Notes under the pieces: generated by a model
The model's input: the letters and a program-made list of their open reading frames with translations, nothing else
Databases searched by the model: none
Told to the model about the DNA's origin: nothing
Origin: an uncultured Oscillibacter sp.
GTDB lineage: Bacteria > Bacillota > Clostridia > Oscillospirales > Oscillospiraceae
Assembly (NCBI GenBank): GCA_910576845.1
Contig: CAJTJA010000012.1
Coordinates: 1-47,620 of the forward strand
Length of the DNA: 47,620 nucleotides
Reading direction: 5' to 3'
Shown: piece by piece, positions 15,371 to 23,079 of the stretch
Position numbering within the stretch: the stretch's first letter is position 1
Layout of the letters: the number at the start of each line of letters is the position of its first letter
Translations under genes and position numbers: made by a program

Positions 15371-16381
15371 ATGCACGTCTACACCACAGGCCAATGGGTC
15401 CTGCTGTTTTTCTTCTACTGCTTCTGCGGCTGGGTCTGGGAGTGCTGTTACGTCTCCCTCTGCCAGCGGCACTGGGTAAACCGGGGCTTTCTCCATGGCC
15501 CCCTCCTGCCCATTTACGGTTCCGGAGCCATCATCATTCTCCTGGCCACCATTTCCGTAGCAAATGACCTCCGTCTGGTCTGGCTCTTCGGCATGCTGGC
15601 CGCCACGGCCCTGGAGTACGTTACCGGAGACGTAATGGAACGGATTTTTAAGGTGCGCTACTGGGACTACAGCAATCAAAAGTTCAATCTAAACGGTCAC
15701 ATCTGCCTTACCAGCTCCATCGCCTGGGGCTTCTTCTCCATCCTGCTGGTGCGCTTCATCCATCCCCCCATCGCCCGCCTGCTGGCCCGAGTTCCTTCCT
15801 TGTGTGTAGACCCTCTCGCCTTTGCCCTGACTGCCGCCTTCACGGTGGATGCGGTCCGCTCTGTTCAGGCTGCTTTGGACCTGCGGGACATTCTCACCAA
15901 AGCAGTGGAGGAGAACGAGGAACTCCGCCGCCTGGCCAAGCGGGCAGAAGTCTGCGCCGCTTTTGCCGGAGACGATCTTCGCCGTTTCCGGGAGCGAACG
16001 GAACTGGGAAAGCTGGAATTCCGGCAGAGAGTAGAGGAAAGCCTGACAGAACACCGTCTGGCCCGGGCCGAGCGGGTGGAATCTTCCCTCCGCCGCCTCA
16101 CTGGCGCCAAATTGGAGGCTCTGTCCGCCATTTCCAATGCCTTGGAAATCTACAAAAACCATTTGGAAGAATTTCCTGACATGACTCCTGATGCCCTGGA
16201 GGAACGCCGGGCAGAGCTGGAGGATGTTATCCATCGGGTTCGAATTCGGGAGGCCGCTCTGCAAAACCGCTCTGCCGCGCCGTATCACCGTTCCATCCGC
16301 CTTCTCCAAGCCCATCCCTCCGCCTCAGCCGGGGCCCTCGGCGAAGCACTGGAGACATTGAAAAAAATGGGAAAGGATTAG
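15371..16381 (+). CDS. CmpB-like membrane protein (putative ABC transporter permease family) with long coiled-coil tail
   Basis: 336 aa. The first about 165 residues hold 4-5 membrane helices with the family blocks NRGFLHGPLLPIYGSGA, TALEYVTGDVMERIFKVRYWDYS and FNLNGHICLTSS, matching PF06541. The remaining about 170 residues are highly charged and helical (ENEELRRLAKRAEV, RVEESLTEHRLARAERV), a predicted cytoplasmic coiled coil. Function unknown despite the ABC name; no ATPase is nearby. AGGAGG precedes the start, 4 nt after hemW, so both are co-transcribed. The stop codon's last base is the first base of family-1 repeat copy C. Confidence 0.85.
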   Translation: MHVYTTGQWVLLFFFYCFCGWVWECCYVSLCQRHWVNRGFLHGPLLPIYGSGAIIILLATISVANDLRLVWLFGMLAATALEYVTGDVMERIFKVRYWDYSNQKFNLNGHICLTSSIAWGFFSILLVRFIHPPIARLLARVPSLCVDPLAFALTAAFTVDAVRSVQAALDLRDILTKAVEENEELRRLAKRAEVCAAFAGDDLRRFRERTELGKLEFRQRVEESLTEHRLARAERVESSLRRLTGAKLEALSAISNALEIYKNHLEEFPDMTPDALEERRAELEDVIHRVRIREAALQNRSAAPYHRSIRLLQAHPSASAGALGEALETLKKMGKD

Positions 16382-16579
16382 GGATTGTTTGAAAATGCAA
16401 AAATACCCAATTGACGGATTTTTTCACCGGAGCTTTGTTCGTTTCCTTTGAAATCGGTCAGGAACCCTGCGGAAAACTGCCTCGCCCGGCAATCGAATAG
16501 CCGCTGGCGGTTCCGCCGCTTTACAGATTCATAAAAGTCTCTCATCGCTGAGCATTTCATCATTTTTCAAACAGCCCCC
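16381..16579 (+). repeat. family-1 interspersed repeat, copy C (both ends present)
   Basis: About 199 bp. The left end GGGATTGTTTGAAAATG and the right end, read on the minus strand, GGGGGCTGTTTGAAAAATG are inverted repeats of each other. The interior shares with copy B the blocks TTTGAAATCGGTCAGGA, CCCTGCGGAAAACTGCCTCG, AATAGCCGCTGGCGG and GCCGCTTTACAGAT. MITE-like organisation without coding capacity. It fills the gap between the convergent membrane-protein and DUF4298 genes. Confidence 0.75.
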
Positions 16580-17031
16580 AACACTTTCCCAGCTCCCGCA
16601 GGCGTTTCAACAGGTAGTTGTTGTCCGTCAGCAGATCATAAACCGCATCCTCTGAGAGACCCCCCCGTTTCAGCTCACAGGGAATCTTCCCCACGCAGTC
16701 ATCGTCATAATCCTGCCTCCACACTCCCCCACTGTAATACGCTTCTAGGGCCTGTTCACATAAGACAAATGCGCAGATTTTCGAGCAAATTTTCGCCGGC
16801 TGCAAGGCAAAAATTTGCAGGCGCACTGGCGTGCGTCAAAAATTTTTAACGCCGCAGACGGCAAAATTTGCCGGAAAGATGTGTGTTTGGCCTTATGTGA
16901 ACAGGCCCTAATTCCGCCAGCCGCTCCCGGACAGCGGTATAATGATCCAGAGCCCGTTCCAGGGCGCACACCGCCTCCGAGGCTTCATCCAAAATTTTCT
17001 CCATATGGGTAATACGCTCAATCTGATTCAC
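16560..17031 (-). pseudogene. DUF4298-family gene disrupted by a MITE
   Basis: The 5' part (17031-16911) encodes MNQIERITHMEKILDEASEA and on to VRERLAEL; the 3' part (16745-16560) resumes with EAYYSGGVWRQDYDDDC, KIPCELKRGGLSEDAVYDLL, the two halves of a DUF4298 protein. A 161-bp element plus a 2-bp TA duplication lies between. Removing it restores GAA-TTA-GAA-GCG and an open frame of about 102 codons. As it stands the insertion shifts the frame and the 5' part stops inside the element. GTG start at 17031 after AGAGGTGG. The last codons (CWGLFEK and stop) come from the end of family-1 repeat copy C. Function of the family unknown. Confidence 0.85.
16746..16910. mobile_element. 161-bp MITE with 17-bp inverted termini and TA target duplication
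   Basis: The element 16748-16908 begins GGGCCTGTTCACATAAG and ends with its perfect complement, flanked by TA on both sides (16746-16747 and 16909-16910). It has no coding capacity. Its interior contains further palindromes such as CGGCAAAATTTGCCG and CGCAC-TGGC-GTGCG. The termini and TA duplication resemble those of some IS5-group elements, so mobilisation in trans by such a transposase is an inference; no transposase gene is in the window. Confidence 0.9.
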
Positions 17032-17057
17032 AGAGCCCACCTCTTTTGTCAAAGTTA

Positions 17058-17088
17058 AAAAAGGCCGCCGGACAGTTTGTCCGGCGGC
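17058..17088 (-). terminator. terminator of mreB
   Basis: Perfect 11-bp stem GCCGCCGGACA (17064-17074) / TGTCCGGCGGC (17078-17088) with a 3-nt loop; on the minus strand it is followed by CCTTTTTTA. Confidence 0.88.
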
Positions 17089-17093
17089 TATAT

Positions 17094-18113
17094 TCAGCTC
17101 ATCTGCTTCCGGCGGCTGAGGTTCATGGTACCATCCTGCATGCTGTTCAATGTCTCCAAGCTCTTGCCGGTGCCCAAAGCCACACAGGAGATGGCATCTT
17201 CAGCAATGATCGTGTGAATGCCGGTTCTGGCCGCTACCAGCTTGTCAAAGCCGGATACCAGGCTCCCGCCGCCAGTCATAACGATGCCGTTTGTTGAAAT
17301 ATCTGCCACCAGCTCCGGAGGCGTCCGTTCCAGCACAGAGTGAATCGCCTCCATAATCCGCTCCACAGGCTCTTCAAAGGCGTCCATCATCTCTGTAGAG
17401 CTGACCGCTACCACCTTGGGAAGGCCCGTCAGCAGGCAGCGTCCCTTGACATCCATGGTTTCTTCCTCGTCTTTGGGGAAAACGCAGCCGATCTGCTTTT
17501 TCATCTCCTCAGCAGTACGCTCGCCCACCAGCAGGTTATGCTTGCGGCGCATGTATTTTACCACAGCTTCATTAAGCTGGTCTCCGGCGATCTTGATCGA
17601 AGCGGACTCCACCACCCCGCCCAGAGAAATTACGGCAATATCCGCTGTGCCGCCGCCGATGTCCACCACCATGTGACCATCCGGCTTGGCAATGTCAATG
17701 CCCGCGCCGATAGCGGCGGCCACAGGCTCCTCAATAAGGTAAACCTTCCTGGCCCCGGCGGAGATGCCCGCGTCAATCACCGCGCGCTCCTCAACCTCGG
17801 TGATGCCGGAGGGAACGCAAATAATGACCCTGGGCTTAAAAATAGAGACGCCCGCCACCTTGTGGATAAACTCCCGAAGCATTCGCTCTGTCATATCATA
17901 GTCAGAGATGACCCCCTCCCGCAGGGGGCGGATCGCAATAATATTTCCGGGCGTGCGGCCCAGCATGGCCTGTGCCTCTACGCCTACCTTCAAAAGTTTG
18001 CCGGTGTTTTTATCCAGCGCCACTACAGAGGGCTCGTTCAAAACGATACCCTTGCCTCTCACAAATACCAGAACCGAAGCGGTACCAAGGTCGATACCGA
18101 TATCCTTTGCCAT
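17094..18113 (-). CDS. mreB: rod shape-determining protein MreB
   Basis: 339 aa bacterial actin that organises lateral wall synthesis. Phosphate 1 loop IGIDLGTASVLVFVRGKGIV, phosphate 2 VVDIGGGTADIAVISLGG, adenosine loop MTGGGSLVSG, plus EEPVAAAIGAG, cover the whole actin fold. N-terminal amphipathic helix is short. Start MAKDIGIDLG at 18113 with GGAGGAATTGCCC upstream. It is not followed by mreC/mreD, so this may be the stand-alone Mbl/MreBH-type paralogue found in many Firmicutes; the sequence alone does not separate them. It has its own promoter and terminator. Confidence 0.93.
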   Translation of the reverse strand: MAKDIGIDLGTASVLVFVRGKGIVLNEPSVVALDKNTGKLLKVGVEAQAMLGRTPGNIIAIRPLREGVISDYDMTERMLREFIHKVAGVSIFKPRVIICVPSGITEVEERAVIDAGISAGARKVYLIEEPVAAAIGAGIDIAKPDGHMVVDIGGGTADIAVISLGGVVESASIKIAGDQLNEAVVKYMRRKHNLLVGERTAEEMKKQIGCVFPKDEEETMDVKGRCLLTGLPKVVAVSSTEMMDAFEEPVERIMEAIHSVLERTPPELVADISTNGIVMTGGGSLVSGFDKLVAARTGIHTIIAEDAISCVALGTGKSLETLNSMQDGTMNLSRRKQMS

Positions 18114-18191
18114 GGGCAATTCCTCCATTTATCTTTCGTCCGCTTATTATGGGCGGTTTCCCGCCCGCAATTCTATAAAGTTACAAAGTAT

Positions 18192-18220
18192 ATTATACTT
18201 GCACTCCTGCCAGAATGCAA
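18192..18220 (-). promoter_or_regulatory. sigma-A promoter for mreB
   Basis: On the minus strand TTGCAT (18215-18220), 17-nt spacer, perfect TATAAT (18192-18197). It starts 2 nt after the comF stop codon. Confidence 0.8.
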
Positions 18221-18222
18221 GC

Positions 18223-18906
18223 TTATTCTTTCCCTTTTTCTCCCCTGTTTTCCCTGCTGTTCCCAGGCCTGGGAAAGGCTGCCGCCGCGCAGACAACTTC
18301 CTCCGCTCCAGCCGCCCGAAGGGCGGCGGCGCAGGAAGAAAGCGTGGCGCCGGTAGTACAGACATCGTCTATGAGAAGAATACGCTTCCCCAGGACACTC
18401 CCTGTGGCCTTGTAAACCCCTTCGGTATTCTTCCGCCTGGCGGCGGCGCCATCCAAACTGGACTGAGCAGGATTATCCCGAATTTTCCGCACAAGGCGCT
18501 CAGGCCTTACTCCCCAGAGCTTGCAGGCATTTTCCGCCAAAAGGCGGGACTGATCGTATCCCCGCCTGCGCAGCCGTTTCGAGCTTACGGGGACCCAGGT
18601 AACGGCATCGAACCCGCCGGAAAAACACTCTGCGGCACACTGGGCCAAGAGACTGCCCAGAGGAACGGCAGTCCCAACGGCATTATGGAACTTAAATCTT
18701 CGAATCCCGTCCCGGACAATACCCTCATACCACAGCGGAGCGGCACACCTTAAACCGGGTTCTAATTCCCGAAGGGAATGCGCCTCCCCTGTCCATGGCA
18801 GATCCTCCCAGCAGGCAGGGCAGATACCGGAGGCATCCTGAATCTTTCCACAAAAAGGACATTTCGGAGGAAACAGCAAATCCAGCAGAGCCGTCAGAAT
18901 GTTCAT
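18223..18906 (-). CDS. comF: ComF family phosphoribosyltransferase-like protein
   Basis: 227 aa. N-terminal four-cysteine zinc finger (CPFCGK ... CPACWE), then WYEGIVRDGIRRFKFH, and a type I phosphoribosyltransferase domain with VPVSSKRLRRRGYDQS and the PRPP loop ILLIDDVCTTGATL. ComFC homologues assist uptake and processing of transforming DNA, and ComF-like PRTases occur widely. ATGA overlap with the upstream XRE gene indicates co-transcription. Together with the comEA-like gene at 2377 and recD2 it hints at a DNA uptake capacity, but no comEC, comG or comFA is visible. Confidence 0.9.
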   Translation of the reverse strand: MNILTALLDLLFPPKCPFCGKIQDASGICPACWEDLPWTGEAHSLRELEPGLRCAAPLWYEGIVRDGIRRFKFHNAVGTAVPLGSLLAQCAAECFSGGFDAVTWVPVSSKRLRRRGYDQSRLLAENACKLWGVRPERLVRKIRDNPAQSSLDGAAARRKNTEGVYKATGSVLGKRILLIDDVCTTGATLSSCAAALRAAGAEEVVCAAAAFPRPGNSRENRGEKGKE

Positions 18907-19160
18907 ACTTTTCTCCCCGGTAAGTCACGCCGCTCAAGCAATTCCTCCCAGGCAATGTCCGGCGCTTTCCTGATCGCCCGCAGCCTGGGAGTTTGATGAC
19001 GCCGGACTTCTCTCTCGATTTTCACCAGGGCCTCCCCGGTCATCGAAACCTCTTTTAACTTCAGGAAATCCGCCAGCTCCGTCCGCTTCATTCCTCTCTC
19101 CTCGCGAACAGCTCCGGTATTTGCTCCCACGCAGACACCCTGTCTGATTTCCTGTTTCAC
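18903..19160 (-). CDS. small XRE-like helix-turn-helix protein
   Basis: 85 aa from GTG at 19160. Pattern of a divergent XRE regulator: ANTGAVREERGMKRTELADF, then KEVSMTGEALVKIEREVRRH and LRAIRKAPDIAWEELL, i.e. recognition region followed by the usual IE-x-x-x-R and W-E-E-L-L end. The GTG start shares a base with the stop of the upstream xre gene (TAGTG) and GGAG is 9 nt upstream; the end overlaps comF by 4 bp. Target unknown. The KIEREV segment carries Glu where a Gly is usual. Confidence 0.7.
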   Translation of the reverse strand: MKQEIRQGVCVGANTGAVREERGMKRTELADFLKLKEVSMTGEALVKIEREVRRHQTPRLRAIRKAPDIAWEELLERRDLPGRKV

Positions 19161-19408
19161 TACGGTTGTCTCCACTTCCGCGGATACGGAGCAGGCTCAT
19201 CCGTCAGGCCCACCAGATAGTCAATGCTGACGTTATAATATTCCGCCAATTTAATAACAGCGTCTAATGGATAGCGGGTAACGCCTATTTCATATTGTGA
19301 ATACGTATTCTGGCTGACATTTAAAAGCTCCGCGATCTGCCTCTGCGTCAGTCCACGGTCAACTCTCATGTCCCTGATCCGTTCGTACTTCAAAATTTCT
19401 GTTCTCAT
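19160..19408 (-). CDS. XRE-family transcriptional regulator
   Basis: 82 aa single-domain HTH protein: ERIRDMRVDRGLTQRQIAELL, NVSQNTYSQYEIGVTRYPLD and LAEYYNVSIDYLVGLTDEP are the full Cro/C1-type HTH signature. Of three nearby starts, the ATG at 19408 is chosen because GGTGA lies about 5 nt before it; ATG at 19414 is also possible. The upstream DNA has the inverted repeats GTATC/GATAC (19443-19461 region) and TTTATC/GATAAA (about 19457-19477), possible autoregulatory operators. First gene of an overlapping trio with a second XRE gene and comF. Confidence 0.88.
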   Translation of the reverse strand: MRTEILKYERIRDMRVDRGLTQRQIAELLNVSQNTYSQYEIGVTRYPLDAVIKLAEYYNVSIDYLVGLTDEPAPYPRKWRQP

Positions 19409-19478
19409 TCTCATCACCAAAGATGAGTATATGTATCCGAAAATCAGATACGTTGTTTTATCTTGTTTTTAGATAAAG

Positions 19479-19505
19479 CAGCCCTGCCGCAATACGGCAG
19501 GGCTG
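19479..19505 (-). terminator. terminator of recD2
   Basis: 11-bp perfect stem CAGCCCTGCCG (19479-19489) / CGGCAGGGCTG (19495-19505), 5-nt loop, followed on the minus strand by CTTTATCT; moderate T-tract. Confidence 0.65.
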
Positions 19506-19581
19506 TGCGTAACATCTATAATCCCTTATGGCCAGGCATAAAAGCAACTTGTTCTTTAGCGTCTTTCACGATGATTTTCCT

Positions 19582-21813
19582 TTACACAGCGGTCCCTTTC
19601 CCGTTTTCGCCGGCGCCCCCTTTCGCCAGCCTCCAGCGGAGGCCGGAATAACGCTTCTGCCGGCGGTCATTTGCCGCCATGGCACGAATCGCCGCATCAT
19701 CCCCAACAACAATCAAAAGTTCCCTGGCCCGGGTAAGGGCCGTGTAAAGCACACCTCTTACCATCAGCGCCTGAGGCGCCGGCATTGCCGCCAATACCAC
19801 GCAGCGGTACTCGCTTCCCTGGGACTTATGTACCGTCATGGCGAACGCCAGGTCCACCTCATTCAGCTGCTCCACACCGTAGACTGCCCGGCGGCCGTCA
19901 AAGTCCAGCTCCAGCCACTCGCCGGAATCGTCAATCTTCACAATCTTTCCCACGTCCCCGTTGAACATCCCGGTTCCTGCGGTTCCGTCTTCCCTCTCCC
20001 ATATCAGGTCGTAGTCGTTCCGGGTCTGCATGACCCGATCTCCCTCCCGGAAAAGCCGGTCTCCCCAAAAAAGTTCCCGTTTTTTCGGGTTTTTCGGATT
20101 CAAAGCCTCCTGAAGGCAGCGGTTCAGGTTCACCGTCCCGACCGGTCCCTTTCTTGTGGGAGTCAGCACTTGTATTTGATCTGCCGGAATTCCCATTTTC
20201 TCCGGCAGCCGGGTCCTGCACAGCTCCACCAGAGTACTCACCGCCCGTTCCGGGTCCCGGCGGCAGAGAAAGAAAAAGTCTCCCTGGTTGCTGGTCAGAT
20301 CCGGCGCCTTTCCCAGGTTTACCGCATGGGCGCTGCGGATAATGGCGGACTGCTCCGCCTGGCGAAACACTTCCCGCAGGAATACCGTCTCCACCCGTTC
20401 GCTGCGGATCAAATCTGAAAATACATTTCCCGCTCCCACTGAGGGAAGCTGGTCCGCATCCCCCACCAGCACCAGCCGGGTCCCGGGCCGGATGGCCCGC
20501 AGCAGCGCCGAAAACAGTGAAATGTCCACCATGGACATCTCGTCCACAATAACAGCGTTCGCCTCTAAGGGCTCCTTCTCCGTTTTTGCAAAGGACACCT
20601 GCCGGGTGGTCTCGTTCCACGTTTGTCCCAGCAGCCGGTGAACCGTCTGGGCTTCTATGCCGGTGAGCTCGCTCATGCGCTTTGCCGCCCGGCCTGTGGG
20701 GGCTGCCAGAACCGTCTCCAGTCCCATCTTCTGAAACAGCGCCACAATGGCCCGGACTGTCGTAGTCTTGCCGGTGCCTGGCCCGCCGGTGAGAATCACC
20801 ACGTTTTTCTGCGCAGCCAGCTCTACCGCCTTGCGCTGCTGAGGAGCGTATGTAAGCCCCTGCGTCCGCTCCAGCTCATCCACCGTCCGTCCGGCGGAAA
20901 GGCTTTTGTCCGGTGAGGCCGCCAGCAGGGCCTCCAGCCGTTTTTGAACAGAGACCTCCGCTTCCCACATCCGCCGGAGATAGCAGGCATCCACATTCGC
21001 CACCCGCTCCTGCACCACCGTCCCCCGGTCAATCAGCGCATCCAAAGCCAGCTCCGGCCGTTCCTCGCCGCACTGTAAAAGCTGAGCGGTAGCGGCAATC
21101 AGTTTTCCACGGGGGAGAAACACATGGCCATTACCCTCATTGTGGCTGAGCTCAAAATTCACCGCCGCTTGGAGCCTTTGGCTGCCGTCCTCCTCAAAGC
21201 CCATGCTCATGGCGATTCCGTCTGCGATGGCGAACTCTACGCCACACTCATCAGATGAGAGAAGGTAGGGATTCTCCCGCAGCTTTTCCAATGCCGCATC
21301 GCCATACTGTCGCCGCAGCTGCATAGCCAGCACCGGCGGCAATTCATACCGCGCCAGAAATGCCATTAGGCGCCGCAGTCCCATATGCCGGCGGAATTCC
21401 CCGGCAATTTCCTGGGCCTTCCGAGCGGTGACACCCTTGACGGCGGTCAGCCTCTCCGGGGCGGTCTCCAAAACATCCAGCGTTTCCACACCAAAGCGCT
21501 CCACAATATTTCGGGCTGTGACAGGGCCCACCCCTTTGCACACTCCAGAGGAGAGGTAGCTGAAGATTTCCTCTTCATCCTCCGGCAGACTCCGCTCCAG
21601 CTCCTCCGCCCGAAGCTGCTCTCCATGCTGTGGATGCTGTTCCCAGACGCCGGTGATTGTCAAATGCTCACCAGGAGCTACGCAGGGAATACATCCCACC
21701 ACGGTGACGGCCTCCCCCTCCTCCGTGAGGAGGCGGAGGACCGTGTAGCCGTTTTCAGCGTTTTGAAAAATGACGCTATGTACCGTACCCTCCCGGCAAA
21801 TCAGCTCTTCCAT
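19582..21813 (-). CDS. recD2: ATP-dependent RecD2-like DNA helicase
   Basis: 743 aa SF1B 5'-3' helicase. N-terminal RecD2-specific OB-like and HhH region (about 1-230; ICREGTVHSVIFQNAENGY, KGVGPVTARNIVERFG), Walker A VILTGGPGTGKTTTVRA, Walker B VIVDEMSMVD, motif III LVLVGDADQLPSVGAG, motif V-VI TVHKSQGSEY and YTALTRARELLIVVG. This is the RecBC-independent form found in Firmicutes and Deinococcus, involved in replication fork and mismatch-linked repair. ATG at 21813 has AGAGGA at about 7 nt; an upstream extension of 24 codons lacks similarity. Confidence 0.93.
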   Translation of the reverse strand: MEELICREGTVHSVIFQNAENGYTVLRLLTEEGEAVTVVGCIPCVAPGEHLTITGVWEQHPQHGEQLRAEELERSLPEDEEEIFSYLSSGVCKGVGPVTARNIVERFGVETLDVLETAPERLTAVKGVTARKAQEIAGEFRRHMGLRRLMAFLARYELPPVLAMQLRRQYGDAALEKLRENPYLLSSDECGVEFAIADGIAMSMGFEEDGSQRLQAAVNFELSHNEGNGHVFLPRGKLIAATAQLLQCGEERPELALDALIDRGTVVQERVANVDACYLRRMWEAEVSVQKRLEALLAASPDKSLSAGRTVDELERTQGLTYAPQQRKAVELAAQKNVVILTGGPGTGKTTTVRAIVALFQKMGLETVLAAPTGRAAKRMSELTGIEAQTVHRLLGQTWNETTRQVSFAKTEKEPLEANAVIVDEMSMVDISLFSALLRAIRPGTRLVLVGDADQLPSVGAGNVFSDLIRSERVETVFLREVFRQAEQSAIIRSAHAVNLGKAPDLTSNQGDFFFLCRRDPERAVSTLVELCRTRLPEKMGIPADQIQVLTPTRKGPVGTVNLNRCLQEALNPKNPKKRELFWGDRLFREGDRVMQTRNDYDLIWEREDGTAGTGMFNGDVGKIVKIDDSGEWLELDFDGRRAVYGVEQLNEVDLAFAMTVHKSQGSEYRCVVLAAMPAPQALMVRGVLYTALTRARELLIVVGDDAAIRAMAANDRRQKRYSGLRWRLAKGGAGENGKGTAV

Positions 21814-21941
21814 TTCATGTCCTCTCTTTTCGTATGTCTCGCCGCCATTTTTACGCATGCCGAGGTTCTTTCCGGCATTCTTCATTCAAACAGTCATACT
21901 TCCCCGCCAGGCAGAGGAAACAACGTTCGGTTCTATCCCTT

Positions 21942-22274
21942 TCAAGAGACAATATCGGCCAGCTCCCCGACAGGAATCAAAACTGCGCTTTTCTCCCGCT
22001 GAGCAAGATACCGGGCCAGTGCCTGGGCATCCGGAGTCAGGCCGCAGTCCGCCAAGACAATTTTCGCTCCGGGGAGCCCCCCCTGAACCCGGCGCAGCTC
22101 CCGGACATCCGCCTCCATCGCCAGCGCTTCTCCCCTCAGCGGCAAAACCAACAGCAACCCCGGAACAGCGGGTCTTCCTCCCACGTGAATCAGCGCTCCG
22201 GCAACAGCCCAAACGATGGCCGCCAGGCCCACTGCCGACAAAAAGGCCAGAACGCCGTCTTGCAGTAACAGCAT
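21942..22274 (-). CDS. small membrane-anchored protein, function unknown
   Basis: 110 aa, not recognised as a named family. One N-terminal hydrophobic helix (LAFLSAVGLAAIVWAVAGALI), a second hydrophobic strand-rich piece (VPGLLLVLPLRG), then a cytoplasmic segment with GAKIVLADCGLTPDAQALARYL and SAVLIPVGELADIV that looks like a small alpha/beta domain. A strong GAGGTGATTT site precedes the ATG, which supports a real gene. Lies between ybeY and recD2 on the same strand, 128 nt before recD2. Confidence 0.65.
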   Translation of the reverse strand: MLLLQDGVLAFLSAVGLAAIVWAVAGALIHVGGRPAVPGLLLVLPLRGEALAMEADVRELRRVQGGLPGAKIVLADCGLTPDAQALARYLAQREKSAVLIPVGELADIVS

Positions 22275-22421
22275 TTTAAATCACCTCGGTCCAGCTTATG
22301 CAAAACCGCGGAATTGGGTTATCAGCACACTTGCCGCTCATCCCTCTGCCTCACCAAAAAGAACCTATGTCCGGCCTTATGAAACGGCTCTATGGCAGCC
22401 GTATTGAGCCCTCAATTGATG

Positions 22422-22470
22422 CCGCCCCGCAGGAGGAGCGTGAAGTGAACGTCTCCCTTTTGCGGGGCGG
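22422..22470. promoter_or_regulatory. long imperfect hairpin in the 22275-22590 gap
   Basis: Outer stem CCGCCCCGCA (22422-22431) / TGCGGGGCGG (22461-22470); inner stem GGAGCGT (22435-22441) / ACGTCTCC (22449-22456) with one bulge. The 316-bp gap between ybeY and the small membrane protein gene holds nothing else recognisable. The structure may be a terminator for ybeY or a small RNA; there is no long T-run on either side. Confidence 0.5.
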
Positions 22471-22590
22471 TTTAGAAAATACTTACCGGAAGTGCCGCGA
22501 AAACGCATGGAAATCAGCCAATCTCCACGCTATCTCTCTTTGAGACTCCGCACAGGGCAAGGGCTGACGGATTTATTCCGCACCTGACAC

Positions 22591-23079
22591 TTACCGGGTA
22601 ATTCCCAGCTCCGCCAAAATGGCCTCCTCCCGCTCCCGCATCTGCGCTTTCATTGGACCTTCGTCCATGTGATCGTAACCCAGCAGATGCAGTACGGAAT
22701 GTGTCACTAAGTAGCCCAGCTCCCGCCGGTTGGAGTGTCCATACTCCTTAGCCTGGGCCGCAACATGTTCCATAGAGATCATCATATCCCCCAGAGGCAC
22801 CCGCCCTGTGCCGGGGTCCGCGTCTTCCGGCCCCGGCAGCTCTCCCGGCCTCAGTTCAAAGGCAGGAAAACTCAGCACATCCGTGGGCCTGTCCACCTGC
22901 CGGGCATCCCTATTCAGCGCATGAATTTCCTGGTCATTCGTAACAAGTACATCTACTTCACAGGGGAAATCTATCCCTTGGGCCGCCAGCGCCGTGCGAA
23001 TCACCTTCCGGATAAAGGCCTTTTGACCGTCGTTTATGCCTGGGACATCCGCAGTAACAGAGATAGCGTGGCGTCTCAT
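22591..23079 (-). CDS. ybeY: endoribonuclease YbeY, rRNA maturation factor
   Basis: 162 aa zinc-dependent RNase required for 16S rRNA 3' end maturation. The metal-binding motif H-x3-H-x5-H is intact in HSVLHLLGYDH, preceded by GDMMISMEHVAAQAKEYGHS and the conserved NRDARQVDRPTDVLSFP. Start overlaps the phoH stop by 4 bp (ATGA). Belongs to the yqfC-yqfD-phoH-ybeY cluster conserved in endospore formers. Confidence 0.95.
   Translation of the reverse strand: MRRHAISVTADVPGINDGQKAFIRKVIRTALAAQGIDFPCEVDVLVTNDQEIHALNRDARQVDRPTDVLSFPAFELRPGELPGPEDADPGTGRVPLGDMMISMEHVAAQAKEYGHSNRRELGYLVTHSVLHLLGYDHMDEGPMKAQMREREEAILAELGITR

Noticed and set aside
22298..22543. Short plus-strand frame (MKRLYGSRIEPS...) slightly like small gut-Firmicute proteins of the DUF6809 kind
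   Set aside because: Only the first dozen residues look similar, there is no convincing SD, and the frame runs through a strong hairpin. A decayed remnant cannot be excluded.
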